A DNA stretch of 7,655 nucleotides from CAZSNH01 sp052388455 (lineage in GTDB: Bacteria; Pseudomonadota; Alphaproteobacteria; Rhizobiales; Hyphomicrobiaceae). Below are positions 4,868 to 7,655 of this stretch, one piece after another. The stretch is taken from the NCBI GenBank assembly GCA_052388455.1, contig JBQTIA010000127.1:1-7655 (forward strand), in the 5' to 3' direction. Within the stretch, counting starts at the first letter, position 1, and the number at the start of each line of letters is the position of its first letter. Both the position numbers and the translations under genes were made by a program. Under the pieces are notes generated by a model, which was not told the DNA's origin, searched no databases, and worked only from the letters and a program-made list of their open reading frames with translations.

Positions 4868-7655
4868 ATGAGCGTCATGGCGATCAGCGGCGAAGACTTC
4901 CGGTCGGCGGGCCGAAGTCTGCAAGCCCTTCTCCGACAACCACTGTCGAAAGCGTCGGGCCTTGCCTTCGTCGTCGGCCTGAACATGTTCCTGTCGATCG
5001 AGCTGTCGCTGCACCACAACGGGATCGCCGTGGTCTGGACAGCGAACGGCCTGCTGCTGGCCGCCCTCGTCATCGAGCGGAATGCCAGCACGCGGCTTCT
5101 GATGATCGTCCTGTGCGCGACGGCCAACGTGATCGTCAACGTCGTGACCGGCCGGTCGGCGGGTATGAATCTCGTATTCGCGGCGGCGAACACCGCGGAG
5201 GTCGTCTCGGCCTACTATCTGTTCCACCGGCTGAGCAGCGAGCCGCTGCAACTGTGGAAATTGACAGTCCTCAAGAAATTCACCGTCGCCGGCCTGCTCG
5301 CCCCCGTCATGCCGGCGGTCGCGGCTGCGGCATTCATCAACCTGACGGCCGATGGAAATTTTCTGTCCGGCTTCGTGACCTGGTACGGCAGCGATTTTCT
5401 CGGCCTCCTGATCGTCACGCCGGCTGTTGTTCTGATGTCGAACGAGCGGGCCAATTTCTGGGCCACTCGCAGCCCTGCGCAGACCCTGCCGCTGTTCCTG
5501 CTGCTTGTGGTCGTCGCGGTCGCCGTCTTCACCCAGAACGATTTTTCTCTGCTTTTCCTGATCAATTCCATTCTAGTGATGATCGCCTACCGGCTCGGGC
5601 CGGCCTCGACCGCCACCGCCACCATCATGGTCGCGATCATCGCGCTGGTCGGCACGGCATCGGGACTGGGGCCGGCCAACATCGCGCCGCACATCCCCTG
5701 GGATGTCCGCATCGTGATCGTGCAGCTCTTCGTGCTGACGTCGTTTTTCACCGCACTGCCTCTGGCCGAAGCCATGATGGAGGATCGGCGGCTGCGCGAT
5801 CAGCTGAGCGACGAAGTGACGATGCGCGGAGAGCTGGCGGAGAACCTCCGGCTGCAGAAGGAGGAGCTGGTCTGCCAGCAGCTCGAGTCCGAGGTCGCCC
5901 ACATCCGGCTGCGTGAAGCCCTCGACAGCATGCCGGCCGGCGTCGTCATCCTCGATCAGGATCATCGCTTCGTCACCTGGAACCAAAAATACGCCGAGGT
6001 CTTCCACGAGACATCCGATCTCCTCTATGCCGGCAACAGCCTGGAATCGGTGCTTCGGAAGGGAATGTCGCGCGGCATCTTCCCGACGGCGGTCGGTCGC
6101 GAGGAGGAATGGCTGGCGGATCGGATGAAACATCTCAAGGTGCCGGGCGCGAACCACGAGCAGGTCTTCAGCGACGGGCGGCACTTCCTGGTCAATGAGC
6201 GTCGGCTGAGCGACGGCTGCGTGATCAGCGTGCGCAGCGACATCTCAGACCTCAAGCGGCGGGAAGCCTCGACGCGCCTGCTCTTCGATGACAACCCGCT
6301 GCCCATGTTCCTCGTCTGCAAGGCGACGCGGGTGATCAATTCCGCCAACAATGCCGCCATCGAGCGTTACGGCTACAAATCCCACGAGCTGCTTCAGCTC
6401 CGCTTCTGCGACATTCAGCGCGAGGAGCTGCGTCCTCTGGAGGGCGAGACCGGCCATATCGGCAGTCATCTCGTCAACGGGCAGGCAGTGCGCCACATCG
6501 ATCGCGGCGGACACGTGTTCGACGTCGAGGTCTATACGACCGAGATCGAGCACCACGGCGTGCCCTCGATCATGGTCGCGGTCATCGACGTCACGCAGCG
6601 AAATCTGGCGGAGGCGAGAGCAGCCCACATGGCCCGCCACGATCCGCTGACGGGCCTCCCCAACCGCAACATGCTCTCGGAGCAGATGACGCAGGCCCTG
6701 GCGCGGGTCAAGCGCGGGGACCAGATCGCGCTCCTCTGCCTCGACCTCGACAACTTCAAGGCCGTCAACGACACCCTGGGACACGCGGCGGGCGACGAGT
6801 TGCTCAACATCGTGGCCGATCGGCTCCGCCGCATGGTCCGCGAGACCGACACCGTGGCCCGACTGGGTGGTGACGAGTTCGCCGTGCTGCTGATCGGAGC
6901 CGAGTTGCCGCGCGGTGCGGCGCGGGTGGCCGAGCGTATCATCGCCGCGATCAGCCGGCCCTATTTTCTCGGATCGAAACAGGTCCAGTGCGGCGTGAGC
7001 ATCGGCATCGCGCTGGCACCCGACGACGCAACCGAGGCCGTGGACCTGCACCGCTTCGCCGACCTCGCCCTCTACACGGCCAAGGAGGAACGACGGGGAA
7101 CCTATCGTTTCTTCCAGGGCGAAATGGACGAGAAGGTGCGGCATCGGAACATGCTGGAAGCGGATCTCAAGCAGGCCATCGAACGTGAGGAATTCGAGAT
7201 CCACTATCAGCCGATCATCGCCATGGATGTGGCTGGACCGACCTGCGCAGAAGCTCTCGTGCGCTGGCGCCACCCGACACGGGGCATGATCTCGCCGATA
7301 GAGTTCATTCCCCTCGCAGAAGAAACCGGCATGATCGTGCAGCTCGGCGAGCAGGTGATGCGACGCGCCTGCAAGGATGCGGCCCTGTGGCCGGGAGACA
7401 TGCGCGTATCGGTCAATCTCAGCACCATCGAGCTGAGCAACGAGGATTTACCGGCGACAGTCGCGCGCATTCTGGAAGAGACCGGTCTGCCGGGTGAGCG
7501 CCTGATCGTCGAGGTGACCGAGTCGACGATCATGAAAGACGTCGAATACGCGGTGCGCGTCTTGAACGAAATCGGCCAGCTCGGCGTGGAAATTTCCATG
7601 GACGACTTCGGTACGGGCTATTCGTCGCTGAGTTCGCTGCGCAGCTTCCCGGTCA
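4868..7655 (+). CDS. MASE1-like/PAS/PAS/GGDEF/EAL c-di-GMP enzyme, 3' truncated by window
   Basis: This is an inner-membrane sensor that probably makes and/or degrades cyclic-di-GMP. The frame is open for 929 codons and runs off the window. Residues about 30-303 form roughly eight to ten hydrophobic segments resembling MASE1, with VWTANGLLLAAL (58-69) and WYGSDFLGLLIVTP (171-184). A probable coiled coil (305-352) and two PAS domains follow (about 345-465 and 468-585). The GGDEF domain (about 588-748) has DPLTGLPNRN (592-601), an intact GGDEF (667-671) and the inhibitory RxxD site RETD (658-661) five residues before it. The EAL domain has EAL (795-797), Asn850, EVTES (882-886) and DDFGTGYS (912-919); its later catalytic Lys, Glu and Gln lie beyond the window. 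The start is supported by GGGAG 9 bases upstream; the next in-frame ATG (4877) is worse spaced. It lies downstream of the PilZ gene, probably in one operon. The ligands of the sensor domains are unknown. Confidence 0.93.
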   Translation, partial: MSVMAISGEDFRSAGRSLQALLRQPLSKASGLAFVVGLNMFLSIELSLHHNGIAVVWTANGLLLAALVIERNASTRLLMIVLCATANVIVNVVTGRSAGMNLVFAAANTAEVVSAYYLFHRLSSEPLQLWKLTVLKKFTVAGLLAPVMPAVAAAAFINLTADGNFLSGFVTWYGSDFLGLLIVTPAVVLMSNERANFWATRSPAQTLPLFLLLVVVAVAVFTQNDFSLLFLINSILVMIAYRLGPASTATATIMVAIIALVGTASGLGPANIAPHIPWDVRIVIVQLFVLTSFFTALPLAEAMMEDRRLRDQLSDEVTMRGELAENLRLQKEELVCQQLESEVAHIRLREALDSMPAGVVILDQDHRFVTWNQKYAEVFHETSDLLYAGNSLESVLRKGMSRGIFPTAVGREEEWLADRMKHLKVPGANHEQVFSDGRHFLVNERRLSDGCVISVRSDISDLKRREASTRLLFDDNPLPMFLVCKATRVINSANNAAIERYGYKSHELLQLRFCDIQREELRPLEGETGHIGSHLVNGQAVRHIDRGGHVFDVEVYTTEIEHHGVPSIMVAVIDVTQRNLAEARAAHMARHDPLTGLPNRNMLSEQMTQALARVKRGDQIALLCLDLDNFKAVNDTLGHAAGDELLNIVADRLRRMVRETDTVARLGGDEFAVLLIGAELPRGAARVAERIIAAISRPYFLGSKQVQCGVSIGIALAPDDATEAVDLHRFADLALYTAKEERRGTYRFFQGEMDEKVRHRNMLEADLKQAIEREEFEIHYQPIIAMDVAGPTCAEALVRWRHPTRGMISPIEFIPLAEETGMIVQLGEQVMRRACKDAALWPGDMRVSVNLSTIELSNEDLPATVARILEETGLPGERLIVEVTESTIMKDVEYAVRVLNEIGQLGVEISMDDFGTGYSSLSSLRSFPV

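Noticed and set aside
5113..5916. 267-codon plus-strand open frame within the MASE1 region
   Set aside because: It is out of frame with the membrane-protein gene and reads as Arg/Pro/His-rich low-complexity sequence.
6245..7273. 342-codon minus-strand open frame over the GGDEF/EAL region
   Set aside because: The plus strand encodes intact PAS, GGDEF and EAL motifs in one frame, so this is an antisense shadow.
1..7655. CRISPR array, tRNA/rRNA genes, insertion sequence or prophage
   Set aside because: No regularly spaced repeats, tRNA-like T-loops, transposase or integrase motifs, or phage genes were seen.

Overview
The window is GC-rich, tightly coding bacterial DNA. It most likely comes from an alphaproteobacterium, perhaps Hyphomicrobiales. 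Three things point there: a Bpt-type aminoacyl-tRNA-protein transferase, a perfect TTAA-N7-TTAA CtrA-type box, and Asp/Arg-rich, G/C-ending coding sequence. The assignment is an inference; no rRNA or other taxonomic marker is present.

Layout. Bases 1-426 have no convincing gene. They hold a dense cluster of palindromes (1-111), a second 10-bp inverted repeat (190-216), and the leader of the first gene. At 427-1764 (+) is a fusion protein with a DUF937-like N-terminal region, one membrane helix, a Pro/Arg/Ser-rich linker and an OmpA-type peptidoglycan-binding domain. At 1774-2601 (-), convergent with it and only 9 bp away, is a YbbO-like short-chain dehydrogenase/reductase. A 323-bp divergent spacer (2602-2924) follows, with a candidate promoter for bpt (2925-3680, +), an N-degron pathway enzyme.

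A 244-bp spacer (3681-3924) becomes strikingly AT-rich and carries repeated AATGCG motifs, a bulged hairpin and the CtrA-type box. It precedes a probable two-gene cyclic-di-GMP operon. The first gene (3925-4824) encodes a PilZ protein with a roughly 200-residue unrecognised N-terminal region containing a CxxCxC cluster. The second (4868 to beyond the window end) encodes a membrane protein with MASE1-like, PAS, PAS, GGDEF and EAL regions. Its GGDEF active site and RxxD inhibitory site are intact, as are all EAL residues visible before the window cuts it off.

How the genes work together. The last two genes look like a sensor/turnover enzyme and a c-di-GMP receptor made from one transcript, possibly under cell-cycle (CtrA) control. 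The OmpA fusion, the reductase and Bpt are probably independent units, with no shared pathway visible.

Most noteworthy are the CtrA-boxed c-di-GMP operon, the PilZ protein with its unknown Cys-containing N-terminus, and the mutually exclusive palindromes at the left edge.
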